This document shows positions 34,621 to 43,680 of a stretch of DNA of 64,000 bases, piece after piece. The stretch lies in NCBI GenBank assembly GCA_022360095.1, contig JAKSDK010000356.1, positions 53,367 to 117,366 on the forward strand, read 5' to 3'. The position numbers and the translations under genes were made by a program. Position 1 is the stretch's first letter, and each line of letters opens with the position of its first letter. The stretch is from Phycisphaerales bacterium (GTDB lineage Bacteria; Planctomycetota; Phycisphaerae; UBA1845; UTPLA1). Below the pieces are notes generated by a model, which did not search any database, was not told where the DNA came from, and saw only the letters and a program-made list of their open reading frames with translations.

Positions 34621-35880
34621 CTAATGGCCTGGTCGGTTATCATCGGGAGGCACTCCTTCTATTAGTTGCCCATAGATTCCGATGAGCCGGTCAATCAGCT
34701 TATCCAGATCATAATGCCGCTCGACATGCTCCCGACCCGCGCGCCCCATTCGTGATCGGCACTCCGGGTGCTCAATGAGATAAATCAATCGGTCCGCCAG
34801 CGCCGAGACGTCCTTGGGCTCTACAAGAAAACCCGATTGACCATCCAAGACGGCTTCGGGAATTCCGCCGACGCGAGTGGCAACGACGGGAAGACCCGTG
34901 GCCTGGGCCTCGACGCAGGCGCCTGCCATGCCTTCTTCATCGCCCCGCCGACTTACCACGCCTGGAAACAAAAAGACATGAGCGTCGGCATAGTGTTCAA
35001 TAATCTCATCCTCCGTCTGACCGCCAAGCAGCTCGACGCGCTCGGAAACACCCAGTTCACGAGTGAGATCCCGAAGCGAGGTCATCAGGGGACCACCCCC
35101 TGCAATCCGATATTGAATCTTCGGATACTTCTGCGAAACCTGCGCAATCGCCCTGATTCCGTACTCGATTCCCTTGACCTCAACCAGCGAGCCAACCGTT
35201 AATACCCGCACGCTCTCTCCCGGTTTCAAACGCCTTTCACGGTAGGCGAACCTCGCCATATTGACGCCGGTATGTAATACGGTGATTTTGTCACTGGGAC
35301 AGCCCATTTTGACGGCTTTTGCGGCCAGGAAACTCGAATTCGCCGTAAAAAACGGGCATTCCTGGAACAACCGCCGGTAAACGTCGTTTCCTCTTCTCCT
35401 GGGGTACGAGGTCAGATCGTACCCGCGAAACGTTGTCAGCCATTTCCCCTGAAGAAGTCCGTTTTCTCGAAGAAAGAGTCCCTTCAATCCGTTCGGTCCG
35501 AACTGGCAATGAATGATGTCGTAGGCCTTGCCTCGAAGTAATGGCAAAGCGCTATAGAGCAACACCATCGATGCGGCCAATTCACCGTATTTGAAGAAAT
35601 TCAATGATTGCAGAAGAGCGGCGGGGTTCTTCCAGACATGTGCGAGAAACAGCCCAACGCCTTTAAGGAGGCGCAGGCTCAAATGACGCGGCATTGATGG
35701 ACAATGCGTCTGATTAAGAAGCCTGTACCGTTCGACGTCCGGATGGAGTTTGGACAGCGCCCCCGGTCGATCGCCGTAGATATCGACTTCATGTCCGCGA
35801 TCGATCAGCTTCGTGATCTGCTTCATGATCGGCGTACCGGCCAGGGTAGGAAATGACGTCACGACGAAGGCAATCTTCAT
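34621..35880 (-). CDS. GT4-family glycosyltransferase, paralogue of the next gene
   Basis: A 419-residue GT-B enzyme starting at ATG 35880 ('MKIAFVVTSFPTLAGTPIM'), chosen by alignment with the paralogue at 35989-37236 ('MKVAFIVTRFPVLISERSIL'). It has 'YDIIHCQFGPNGLKGLFL' in the N-domain. The donor domain has 'RVLTVGSLVEVKGIEYGIRAIAQVS', 'YRIAGGGPL', 'LLGGQTEDEIIEHYADAHVFLFPGV', 'EGMAGACVEAQATGLPVVAT' (the E-x7-E motif) and 'GGIPEAVLDG'. An open frame upstream to 35934 is ignored. Confidence 0.9.
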   Translation of the reverse strand: MKIAFVVTSFPTLAGTPIMKQITKLIDRGHEVDIYGDRPGALSKLHPDVERYRLLNQTHCPSMPRHLSLRLLKGVGLFLAHVWKNPAALLQSLNFFKYGELAASMVLLYSALPLLRGKAYDIIHCQFGPNGLKGLFLRENGLLQGKWLTTFRGYDLTSYPRRRGNDVYRRLFQECPFFTANSSFLAAKAVKMGCPSDKITVLHTGVNMARFAYRERRLKPGESVRVLTVGSLVEVKGIEYGIRAIAQVSQKYPKIQYRIAGGGPLMTSLRDLTRELGVSERVELLGGQTEDEIIEHYADAHVFLFPGVVSRRGDEEGMAGACVEAQATGLPVVATRVGGIPEAVLDGQSGFLVEPKDVSALADRLIYLIEHPECRSRMGRAGREHVERHYDLDKLIDRLIGIYGQLIEGVPPDDNRPGH

Positions 35881-35988
35881 GAATGGGATTTTAGCAAAGT
35901 TGCCGCTGTCGAAAATGCTCAACGGACCGACCATGCATGTTCAACAAGAAACTTTCTGAATATCGGCCTCTCGGACGGGATCGACCCT

Positions 35989-37236
35989 TCATTTTGCACT
36001 TGAGAGATGACATAGGTTCTCGTAGATTTCCACGAGTCCGTCGCATAGCTTCCGGTTGTCAAAATGGGCTTCGACATTTTTGCGACCGATACGCCCCATC
36101 TCCGGCCAACGTTCAGAATGCTCGATCAAATCGCAGAGCTTGCTCGCGAGCGCATCGACGTCGCGTTGCGGAACCAGATGACCGGATTCGCCGTCTCGGA
36201 CGCATTCCGGAATACCACCCACTTTAGAGGCGATGACCGGAAGACCGGCGGCTTGAGCTTCGACAAGAACGGTTCCGAGTCCTTCCTCCGCGCCGTCTTG
36301 GGCGACGACACCGGGATGCAGTAAGATGTGGGACTCGTCGTAATGGCGGAGGACCTGATCATGGATGAGCCCGCCGAGGAACTCGACGCGGCGGCTGATG
36401 CCCAGCTCGTGGGCAAGCGTTTTGAGCGGTTCGAGGAGAGGGCCTTCACCGATGACACGGTATCGTAGGTTCGGAAACCTGGCCGAGACCTTGGCGACCG
36501 CACGGACGGCGTATTCGATGCCCTTGACTTCGAGGAGCCGCCCGATGGAGAGCAAGCGTATTTCGGAGTCGGGCTCAAGGCGCCTTTCGGTGAAGACAAA
36601 CTTGGACAAATCGACGCCAAGCGGCAGTTTTAGGATCTTGTGTTTCGGACAGCCAAGCTCGACGGCCTTTTCGATCAGAAAACTGGACAAAGCCAAAAAC
36701 AAATCACCCTCTTCAAACAGCTTCCGATAGACATCGCTGCCGGCCAGCCGTTGTCGAGGATAGGCGTTCAAGTCTGACCCGCGGAATTGTGTGATGAGCT
36801 TGCCGGACAAGAGGCCGCTGTCTCGCAAGAACATGCCTCGGATACCGAGTGGGCCGAATTGGCAATGGATGATGTCATACACCCTTGGGCGTTTGATGGC
36901 GGCTACGGTATAAAGCAGCATGAGCGAGGATGCCTGAACGCCATATCGAAAGACATTCAATGAGCGAAGTATGACGGCCGGGTTCCGGAGATTGAGCAGG
37001 AACATGCCGATCCCTTTTAGGAGGCGAACGGCTCGGTTCTCAGGCATTTTCAAGTAGGTTGTTCGTTGTTGCAGCTTGTATTCGATCACGTCGGGATGGA
37101 CTCTCGCCTGATCTCCAACATGAACGGCATAGATGTCCACGTCGTGTCCGCGATCGATCAGCCCGGTGATCTGATTCAGGATCGATCGCTCGGAAATCAG
37201 GACGGGAAATCGTGTGACGATGAAGGCGACTTTCAT
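35989..37236 (-). CDS. GT4-family glycosyltransferase
   Basis: A 415-residue GT-B enzyme, tandem paralogue of the gene at 34621-35880. The two share block order and length. Motifs: 'YDIIHCQFGPLGIRGMFL', 'IRLLSIGRLLEVKGIEYAVRAVAKVS', 'YRVIGEGPL', 'EFLGGLIHDQVLRHYDESHILLHPG', 'EGLGTVLVEAQAAGLPVIAS' (E-x7-E) and 'GGIPECVRDG'. It is the first gene of the minus-strand glycosyltransferase group. A gap of 206 bases, with no recognisable feature beyond promoters, separates it from the divergent gene at 37443. Confidence 0.9.
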   Translation of the reverse strand: MKVAFIVTRFPVLISERSILNQITGLIDRGHDVDIYAVHVGDQARVHPDVIEYKLQQRTTYLKMPENRAVRLLKGIGMFLLNLRNPAVILRSLNVFRYGVQASSLMLLYTVAAIKRPRVYDIIHCQFGPLGIRGMFLRDSGLLSGKLITQFRGSDLNAYPRQRLAGSDVYRKLFEEGDLFLALSSFLIEKAVELGCPKHKILKLPLGVDLSKFVFTERRLEPDSEIRLLSIGRLLEVKGIEYAVRAVAKVSARFPNLRYRVIGEGPLLEPLKTLAHELGISRRVEFLGGLIHDQVLRHYDESHILLHPGVVAQDGAEEGLGTVLVEAQAAGLPVIASKVGGIPECVRDGESGHLVPQRDVDALASKLCDLIEHSERWPEMGRIGRKNVEAHFDNRKLCDGLVEIYENLCHLSSAK

Positions 37237-37442
37237 AGCCGGATTTTAGCGGGGTTGCTCCGGCTGAAAACAGTCCACATTTTCACCAGTAGCGCGGGCA
37301 ATCAGGCGGGCATTTTGTTAACCTGTCCCTTCGCTGACGCGATTTCGTACGGTTCGAGACCGAGTAAGGCGTTCACCGTGGCTGCGGATCGCTGTGGGCG
37401 AAGACGCTCCGGGCCCGCGGCGACTCTCAGCACAGGGTAGAC

Positions 37443-38267
37443 ATGAAGGATTTATGCATCATCTGTCTGGCGAATGAGAAGTATCAGCGGTTTATTCCCA
37501 TGTTTGCGCTATCCGTATGCAAGGCTTATCCGGAAAGTGCGGTTCGGATTTACTTTGAGGGAAAACTGAAACGCCGCACGGCCGAGGCCCTGGAAGCGGT
37601 GTCTGCTCAGGGTGATCTGAGCATCGTCACGAATCACTTTTCCGGGTATCCGACCGAAGGCCAGCCTTTCAAGAGTCTGCGATGGGTTCTTTACGATGAG
37701 TTTTTTGAGAATTTCAAGTATGTGTATCTCGGCGATATCGACATGTTCATGTGTCGTGAAGCCCCGAGCCTCGTGGAATTTCACTTACAAAGATGCGCCG
37801 AGACCGCCCTGCCGTATAGCAACGTCATTCGCCCCGACACGAAACGCCTGTCGGGATTGCAATTCATGATCACGAAGGAATACTTCTCTCGCACGGCCGA
37901 GGTGAGAGCGAAATACGATTTGATGCTGCGAAGCGAACAACTGCGACTCGCCGAGCGTGGGGGGAATGAAGAGCTTCTTTATCAGATGATGTCCGAATCC
38001 GTCGGCCTGCCTCCAAGGGTGAGTCTGGAGGAGTTTGGACGGCAACGACCCCCTCATGGAATTCATTTGGGTCTCTGGCGACAGCTGGCTTCCCGCAACC
38101 CGCCGTCCCATTGGCTTAATCGGGATCAACATGAGACGTTCTTCCAGCAGTTTCTCGACGTTGAGGCCAGCCCGATTGGCGAAGAGGTTCTACGTCGGTG
38201 CCGGCTCCCCGAAGTCAAACGGATGAAGCGTGCCTATCATGCCTACTTAAAGGCAAACAACTTATAA
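37443..38267 (+). CDS. GT-A-like putative glycosyltransferase
   Basis: A 274-residue soluble protein. The opening 'MKDLCIICLANEKYQRFIPMF' and 'VCKAYPESAVRIYFEG' looks like the nucleotide-binding start of a GT-A (GT8-like) fold. A candidate DxD metal motif is 'YVYLGDIDMFM' (D98-I-D100). A late 'PPHGIHLGLWRQ' segment could be the C-terminal His/Gly loop. The family is not clearly recognised, so glycosyl transfer is inference supported by its place in a polysaccharide locus. Its stop overlaps the end of the convergent FkbM gene by six bases. Confidence 0.7.
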   Translation: MKDLCIICLANEKYQRFIPMFALSVCKAYPESAVRIYFEGKLKRRTAEALEAVSAQGDLSIVTNHFSGYPTEGQPFKSLRWVLYDEFFENFKYVYLGDIDMFMCREAPSLVEFHLQRCAETALPYSNVIRPDTKRLSGLQFMITKEYFSRTAEVRAKYDLMLRSEQLRLAERGGNEELLYQMMSESVGLPPRVSLEEFGRQRPPHGIHLGLWRQLASRNPPSHWLNRDQHETFFQQFLDVEASPIGEEVLRRCRLPEVKRMKRAYHAYLKANNL

Positions 38268-39617
38268 ACAATCCTTGTTGATGAAGAGGTGACAAGGCCA
38301 TTTGCTCTCGTCCTTGACGACGATATAGCGGTCTGACATTTTTTCGATCAGCTCATCCGCTTTACTCTGGTCATAGATTCTGCCGCCATGGAACGAGATG
38401 CACAACTGAGGTAGTTTTTTCGTCAGGAAAGGTTTCGATAGAACTTCGTTGAGAATATCGATCTCGGCGCCTTCGCAATTGGTGAACAGCACATCAATTT
38501 TTTCAAGGTCGTTATCCTTTAGAATCTGTTCCAGACCAACGGATCTGACCTTGGTCCGTTTTTGCAGCTTTCTGTTCTCACGCTCATGCCTGGGGTAAAT
38601 ACTGCTGGATGAAATCTCTTCAAACTCGAAGAAATCAACCTCGCCGTTCGCTCCGGTCACGGCAGCATGGTGGACTGTGATCGGCAGGGAGGAAACGTTT
38701 CGACGCAGTTTATCATAGCTGTCTTTGCCGGCCTCGTAAACGATCACGGTACCTTGAAGTCTGTTATATAAATTGCATGCATGAACACCCTTAAAGGAGC
38801 CGACTTCCACCACGATCGGGTTGGGTGGCAGGCGATTGCTGGCAAAGAAAAGGTAAGGATCACAGCGGTCGAAGTGAAGCTCATGGAGGGTTCGGTGGTC
38901 ATCATCAAGAAGGTTAAATCCGGTCAAGACTGCTGCGCGACGATGGCCCGCACGTTCCAATGGTCCCGCCTCCGGCTGCTCCTTGTATAAGACGGCCAGC
39001 ATGTCGGTTTTTGTACTTCCGGATGAGGCGTATCGGCGCTTGGTCAACTCGATCTGGACGTGCGGATACTCGATGAAGGTGTCGGCATCAAATCGAACAG
39101 GATGTAACGTACTCAAGCGGCCTTGATACGGTACGGTCAGAACGACGGCCCTCCGCGCCGCTTTGTAGAGCTTCTCCAAAACCTTCAATGGATCTGAGAA
39201 GTGTTCCAGTGTCTCGACTGCGAGAACGTAATCGTAGCGACCGGGAATCTCCTTTGTTCGCAAGTCCACTTCGTGCGTCTTGATCACCGCCCGATGGCAG
39301 GCCGCGGGGCTGATATCAAGCCCCTCGACCCGCCATTCCGGATAGATATCGGTCAAATGACGGCCTCCGATACCCAGGCCGCTGCCAACATCAAGAATCG
39401 TGGCCGGTTCCCGAGGGAGCGCTTCGGCGACAAGGTCATAGAAATGAAGTCTGATCGGTGAGCCCCAGTGGTCTTCCGCCGTGTCGCCGGTATATTGCTC
39501 GTCCCAGTAATTGAGAGTGTTGCGATTCCATCGACGGCACAACCAGCCATGAAGGGCCGAAGACACCTTAGTGGCGCCATTCAAAACAAGCGTTTGGAGT
39601 TTCTTCTGAAAAGCCAT
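38262..39617 (-). CDS. Double methyltransferase: class I SAM domain fused to FkbM domain
   Basis: A 451-residue protein with two methyltransferase domains. The first (about 50-190) has motif I 'ATILDVGSGLGIGGRHL', 'VEGLDISPAACHRAV' and 'YDYVLAVETLEHFSDPLKVL'. The second (about 265-450) is FkbM-like: 'PIVVEVGSFKGVHACNLYNRL', 'GTVIVYEAGKDSYDKLRRNV', 'RSVGLEQILKDNDLEKIDVLFTNCEGAEIDIL' and 'LCISFHGGR'. Such fusions may methylate two positions of one glycan or lipid. It lies among polysaccharide genes and starts six bases after the small zinc-ribbon frame. Confidence 0.87.
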   Translation of the reverse strand: MAFQKKLQTLVLNGATKVSSALHGWLCRRWNRNTLNYWDEQYTGDTAEDHWGSPIRLHFYDLVAEALPREPATILDVGSGLGIGGRHLTDIYPEWRVEGLDISPAACHRAVIKTHEVDLRTKEIPGRYDYVLAVETLEHFSDPLKVLEKLYKAARRAVVLTVPYQGRLSTLHPVRFDADTFIEYPHVQIELTKRRYASSGSTKTDMLAVLYKEQPEAGPLERAGHRRAAVLTGFNLLDDDHRTLHELHFDRCDPYLFFASNRLPPNPIVVEVGSFKGVHACNLYNRLQGTVIVYEAGKDSYDKLRRNVSSLPITVHHAAVTGANGEVDFFEFEEISSSSIYPRHERENRKLQKRTKVRSVGLEQILKDNDLEKIDVLFTNCEGAEIDILNEVLSKPFLTKKLPQLCISFHGGRIYDQSKADELIEKMSDRYIVVKDESKWPCHLFINKDCL

Positions 39618-39623
39618 GCTGCC

Positions 39624-39785
39624 CTATTCCGCTTTCTCGAAGCCTGTATCATCGGCACATGCGTGGCCGCACTTTCGACAGACAAGGAGGGCGGCCGGGC
39701 TTGTGTCGCTACAACGGAGCAGACGCCCAATACGAATATCGTCCAATTTGCAAATGTAACATCTTTTGTCCACATTGTCGCTCAT
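39624..39785 (-). CDS. Possible small zinc-ribbon protein
   Basis: A 53-residue frame beginning at ATG 39785 ('MSDNVDKRCYICKLDD'). It contains two Cys pairs, CYIC and CRKCGHAC, separated by about 24 residues. That is the spacing of a zinc ribbon, like those in front of some SAM methyltransferases. GGA lies upstream in a weak ribosome site. It ends six bases before the double methyltransferase gene, so it could be a separate small protein or a split-off N-terminal ribbon of that enzyme. The short length makes chance possible. Confidence 0.4.
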   Translation of the reverse strand: MSDNVDKRCYICKLDDIRIGRLLRCSDTSPAALLVCRKCGHACADDTGFEKAE

Positions 39786-40125
39786 GGTCTGTCTTCCAGC
39801 CGGTCTGCTCATTTGATATTAGGAGATTCGTCGAAACAGTGCGAATGTGTTTGCATAGGCGCGCCAAGTAGCATCCCAATTCTCCGCCATGAACGGCACG
39901 AGCTGAATAAGCCCGTGCTGGAACATGTGGGAGAATACCGTACTATCAGATATGCACGATCTCGAAAGGAGGATGACCGCAGCCGCAAATAGAGCGTCAT
40001 GGAACTTGTGGTTACGGTCACGACGACGGCACAACTTCCGGCGGCGTAGCTCAATGGTTGATCCTGCGGTAGAGTCAATAGAATCGATTCGTCGATCGCA
40101 GGAGAGCGTGTGGAGCGAGAGCAGT
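39786..40125. other. Spacer before the class I methyltransferase gene
   Basis: About 340 bases. A plus-strand frame is open from 39925 into the methyltransferase, but the first 67 codons are Arg/Ser-rich and do not resemble the family, so they are treated as untranslated. The region must also hold the promoter for the minus-strand genes. Nothing else recognised. Confidence 0.35.
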
Positions 40126-40881
40126 ATGCGCGAATTGTTGTCAATTGCTTGTGAGGAGTTAAAAGCGACTGTTTTGGACCCGATGCGCGTACGCAATCTC
40201 TTTAACAAGCAGCGCCGCAAGGCCTATTACTCATGGCTCAAAGTCAGAAGACGGATCGGAGCAACGTGGGCGGAAAGTCGTGAGGGCGACACCTTTCAAC
40301 AACGCGTCTATCGCAGTTATGAAGATTACCTCATGCACCAAAAAGACAAGGTGAAAAGACTTGATCTAAACGATTATGACGTGAAATTTCGCACCGCGTT
40401 GCGGGAACGCCTTGAAAACATGGACGTCGACTGGCCGTCAAAAAATGTACTTTGCCTGGCCGCTCGTATCGGGACCGAGGTCAAGGCCTTCCTGGACGTC
40501 GGGGCCTTTGCCGTCGGGCTGGATCTGAACCCGGGTGAGGAGAACAAGTACGTCGTCTTCGGCGATTTTCACAATATTCAGTTTCCGGACAATTCCGTTG
40601 ATGTGGTGTACACAAATTCGCTCGACCACGTATTCGAGTTGGGAAAGGTTCTCGGCGAAGTACAACGTGTATTACGGTCGGAGGGCTGCTTCATCGTTGA
40701 ACCGGCCTGGGGCCGGGAAGAAGGTCCCGAGCCCCAATACTGGGAAAGCTATTCCTGGGCGCACATCGATGATTTGGTCAGCCACATTGAAAAGCATTCG
40801 TTCGCGCTCAGGCAAAAGACGAGCATCGCCGTGCCGCACGCTTCGGTGCAACTCTGCTTCACTTGCGCTGCAAGTTCGTGA
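40126..40881 (+). CDS. Class I SAM-dependent methyltransferase (type 11)
   Basis: A 251-residue protein. Start ATG 40126 has GGAG about ten bases upstream; an in-frame ATG at 39925 cannot be excluded. An N-terminal helical part ('FQQRVYRSYEDYLMHQKDKV') precedes a shortened methyltransferase fold: 'KNVLCLAARIGTEVKAFLDVGAFAVGLDLNPG' in place of the usual glycine-rich motif I, then 'FGDFHNIQFPDNSVDVVYTNSLDHVFELGKVLGEVQRVL'. Motif I lacks the typical GxGxG, so the SAM site is atypical. It is likely part of glycan modification. Confidence 0.75.
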   Translation: MRELLSIACEELKATVLDPMRVRNLFNKQRRKAYYSWLKVRRRIGATWAESREGDTFQQRVYRSYEDYLMHQKDKVKRLDLNDYDVKFRTALRERLENMDVDWPSKNVLCLAARIGTEVKAFLDVGAFAVGLDLNPGEENKYVVFGDFHNIQFPDNSVDVVYTNSLDHVFELGKVLGEVQRVLRSEGCFIVEPAWGREEGPEPQYWESYSWAHIDDLVSHIEKHSFALRQKTSIAVPHASVQLCFTCAASS

Positions 40882-40931
40882 TGTGGCTCTAGCAACGTCG
40901 TGAATCTAAGCGGGCCCTCAATCCGGTAACG

Positions 40932-42479
40932 CTACTTCTTTTCCGTGACATCGAGTTCCGTTTCACCACCGGCTGTCGTTCGCAACTCACGGACAAGCTG
41001 TAGGGTTTCCCAAATCATGCGGCGCCCATTGGGGACGATCATCCAGAGGAGAACGTACGCGCAACAATAGATCGCCAAGTTCAAAGTCAGCGAAATCAGA
41101 GAGGGAACGGAGGGCAGAACGAACGCACCGAGCGCCAGGATAACGACGGCGGCGACCGTGGAAGACAAGGCGGGCCGCCAGATCATACCCAGCAGATCGG
41201 CAATCTTGAGTGGGCTGGTCTTAAAGCAATAAACGATACTCGGCAGCCAAAGCGCACTTAACGCAACACTGCACCCGGCCGCCACACCGATGGCACCCCA
41301 CCGCAATCCGATGATGAAGGCCAGCGTGGTGACCACGGCCTCAATGACGTTCCACCGGAGCATACGCTGCGGCTGGCCCAAAGAAACAAATACCCATGTC
41401 GTCGCCACATTGATGGCCGTCACCATGGCCGCAGGGGCCAGGACCCTGAAAATCCGGATGGCCTCGATCCATTTCGGCCCCAGAACAACCATAACAATGT
41501 CATCCGCCGCGGCAAAAGCAAAGGCCACGATCGGCATGCTTACCGTCGCAACCAACATGATGCCCCGGCGGTAGTAGCCGCGATAAAGATCAGCTTTGTT
41601 CTGTAGATGGCTGAGCGTCGGAATGGCCACCGTTGAAACCGGGCTGTTAAATTTGCGCACCGGGAGCAGCACAAGCTGATAGGCTTTGGAATAGAAGCCG
41701 AGAGCACCGGCGCCCCATCGCCATCCGACCAACACGTTGTCAAGATTACGGACGACATAATTCAAGATGGCGGCAGCGGTCAGGTTGCCACCGAATGCCA
41801 GCATGGACCCGACGCCGGAGGCGCGTGTCGGAGCTCCGGGACGCCACCCGCACATGATCCAGACGCCGATTGCAATCGTGGCGGCTGCGACCAGTTGCAT
41901 GATCACGAGCGCCCAGTAACCGGCCCCCAGCCAGGCGGAAAAGATGCCGGCGGCCGAAGCCAATGCAGCGGCAGCGACCTGAATCCGCGCCAAGTCGGCG
42001 AAACGCATTTGCCTTCGCAAAAGGGCCTGATGCTGAACGGTCAAACCCCCGAAAAGAAAACCCGTCGCCAGCCCGACGGTCACCCAGATCAGACGCGGCT
42101 CTTTGTAGAACCACGCAACGAGCGGCGCCATGGCCGCCGTGAACAGCATGATGGCTACGCCGAATACGACATTCACCCAAAAAAGCGTGCTGACCTGCTG
42201 ATGGTTGATTTCAGCCCGCTGCACGGTTGACATGGCCAGCCCGAGATCCTTGAAGCGCGCGACGAAACCGGTTATTGCCAACACCATCGCGATCAGGCCG
42301 AAATCTTCCGGAAGCAAGAGACGGGCAAGCACGGCCGTGGCGCTGAGTTCGATCGCAAATCGCCCTCCCTGGGCGATAAGCGTAATCGCGCCGCCGCGAA
42401 CCGAACGTCCGCGCAGATCGGGCTTCAGGCCTTCAGTACGGAAATATTGATCCTGGTCAGCTTCGGCCGACATGCTCAA
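40932..42479 (-). CDS. Wzx-like polysaccharide flippase
   Basis: A 515-residue integral membrane protein of the MOP/oligosaccharide flippase superfamily, with about 14 hydrophobic helices. The N-terminus 'LRGRSVRGGAITLIAQGGRFAIELSATAVLARLLLPEDFGLIAMV' region is characteristic, as is 'GWRWGAGALGFYSKAYQLVLLP' and 'FNSPVSTVAIPTLSHLQ'. It moves lipid-linked glycan units across the inner membrane. It is downstream of the GT2 gene on the same strand with a 190-base gap that shows nothing recognisable. Confidence 0.9.
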   Translation of the reverse strand: MSMSAEADQDQYFRTEGLKPDLRGRSVRGGAITLIAQGGRFAIELSATAVLARLLLPEDFGLIAMVLAITGFVARFKDLGLAMSTVQRAEINHQQVSTLFWVNVVFGVAIMLFTAAMAPLVAWFYKEPRLIWVTVGLATGFLFGGLTVQHQALLRRQMRFADLARIQVAAAALASAAGIFSAWLGAGYWALVIMQLVAAATIAIGVWIMCGWRPGAPTRASGVGSMLAFGGNLTAAAILNYVVRNLDNVLVGWRWGAGALGFYSKAYQLVLLPVRKFNSPVSTVAIPTLSHLQNKADLYRGYYRRGIMLVATVSMPIVAFAFAAADDIVMVVLGPKWIEAIRIFRVLAPAAMVTAINVATTWVFVSLGQPQRMLRWNVIEAVVTTLAFIIGLRWGAIGVAAGCSVALSALWLPSIVYCFKTSPLKIADLLGMIWRPALSSTVAAVVILALGAFVLPSVPSLISLTLNLAIYCCAYVLLWMIVPNGRRMIWETLQLVRELRTTAGGETELDVTEKK

Positions 42480-42669
42480 TTGTGCCCTCCGGGCGCAGGA
42501 TGAGTCGCACGATTCCGGAGCTGCCGTCGGCGCCTTCGGTTCATTTCATCTCGGAGGACGCCGGAAAAAGTAGTCAAGGTGCACTGCTCGGACATATTCG
42601 GCAGGATACCGCCCGTGATGAATATCGTGCAAGTGCGATCCATATCGAGCGGTTTTCGATGTGCACGGC

Positions 42670-43680
42670 CTACTTCGCCGTCGTTAATTTTGAACCGACG
42701 TAGCCAAACATGCCATGCGTCATACCGATCCCGCGCCAAAACGCACGAATAAAGCTCATAAACCCGAAGCACAGATATCGAGCCTTCTTAAGTCTCCTCG
42801 TCAGGCGCAGTGTCAAAGGAAGCTGAGCGGCAATGAGCGCAACGACCAAACCGGCGGGCACCCATCTGGCATACGGCAAAACAACCAGCGGACTTGTGAT
42901 CAACACCAACATGGCCAAGGGCGGTTGGCCGTGATCGATCACACTACTGTATGAATCTCCCAGCGCGTGGCCGCCGTGCGAAAGATGCAGCCAGACGCGC
43001 CAGTACCCTTGTTGGCGCTGCGTCTTGAGATAGCTGGACAATTGGGTCGGGTGATAATGACGAACTTTCGAATTGAACTCGAATCGCAGCTCATAGCCGG
43101 CTTTTATGACGCGAAATGCCAGTTCCGCATCCTGTCCCTTTAGGAATCGCTCGTCGAATCCCCCGATTTGTTCGAGGATCTCTCGCCGGTAGATCACGTT
43201 GAAGGTCGCCAGGAAATTGACTTTGGTGTCCATCGAACGATGTCGTTCCACGATTTCCTCATGGATCAGGCAGGACAGAAGCGAATCGGATGTCATCGTG
43301 CCATAGCTCCCCCCCACGCCTCCGACTTTCGAGTCTTCAAGATGTGATAGAAGCAAGCTCAGGGCGTCCGGTTCGGCAACGCAATCGGAGTCGATGAACC
43401 ACACCAATGGACACTTTGCGTCGCGCCAGCCCAGATTTCGCGCGGAACCCGGCCCCTGGCCGAGCCCTGCGAGACATGTGACGGGAAACTCGGCCACAAT
43501 GTCCTTCGTCTCGTCGGTCGAGCCGTCATCGACGAAAATAATTTCCTCCAACAGAGATCCCGGCTGCCTGAGAAGCGGCACAACGGCTTCAAGGCACGAG
43601 CGGATCGTCCTCGCACAATTGCGGCCTGGAATCACTAAACTGACATTCTTGTTGTTCACGAAATCAATTTTGTCGGGCAT
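42670..43680 (-). CDS. GT2-family glycosyltransferase with C-terminal membrane helices
   Basis: A 336-residue GT-A enzyme. 'NVSLVIPGRNCARTIRSCL' opens the fold; 'FVDDGSTDET' (D51-D52) binds the nucleotide; 'VWFIDSDC' (97-99) supplies the DxD. 'RFLKGQDAELAFRVIKAGY' holds the acidic base. A C-terminal pair of helices ('PLAMLVLITSPLVVLPYARW', 'LVVALIAAQLPLTLRL') anchors it. Its start lies inside the end of the upstream TPR gene (17-base overlap), so the two are coupled. Likely role: sugar addition to a surface glycan. Confidence 0.9.
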   Translation of the reverse strand: MPDKIDFVNNKNVSLVIPGRNCARTIRSCLEAVVPLLRQPGSLLEEIIFVDDGSTDETKDIVAEFPVTCLAGLGQGPGSARNLGWRDAKCPLVWFIDSDCVAEPDALSLLLSHLEDSKVGGVGGSYGTMTSDSLLSCLIHEEIVERHRSMDTKVNFLATFNVIYRREILEQIGGFDERFLKGQDAELAFRVIKAGYELRFEFNSKVRHYHPTQLSSYLKTQRQQGYWRVWLHLSHGGHALGDSYSSVIDHGQPPLAMLVLITSPLVVLPYARWVPAGLVVALIAAQLPLTLRLTRRLKKARYLCFGFMSFIRAFWRGIGMTHGMFGYVGSKLTTAK

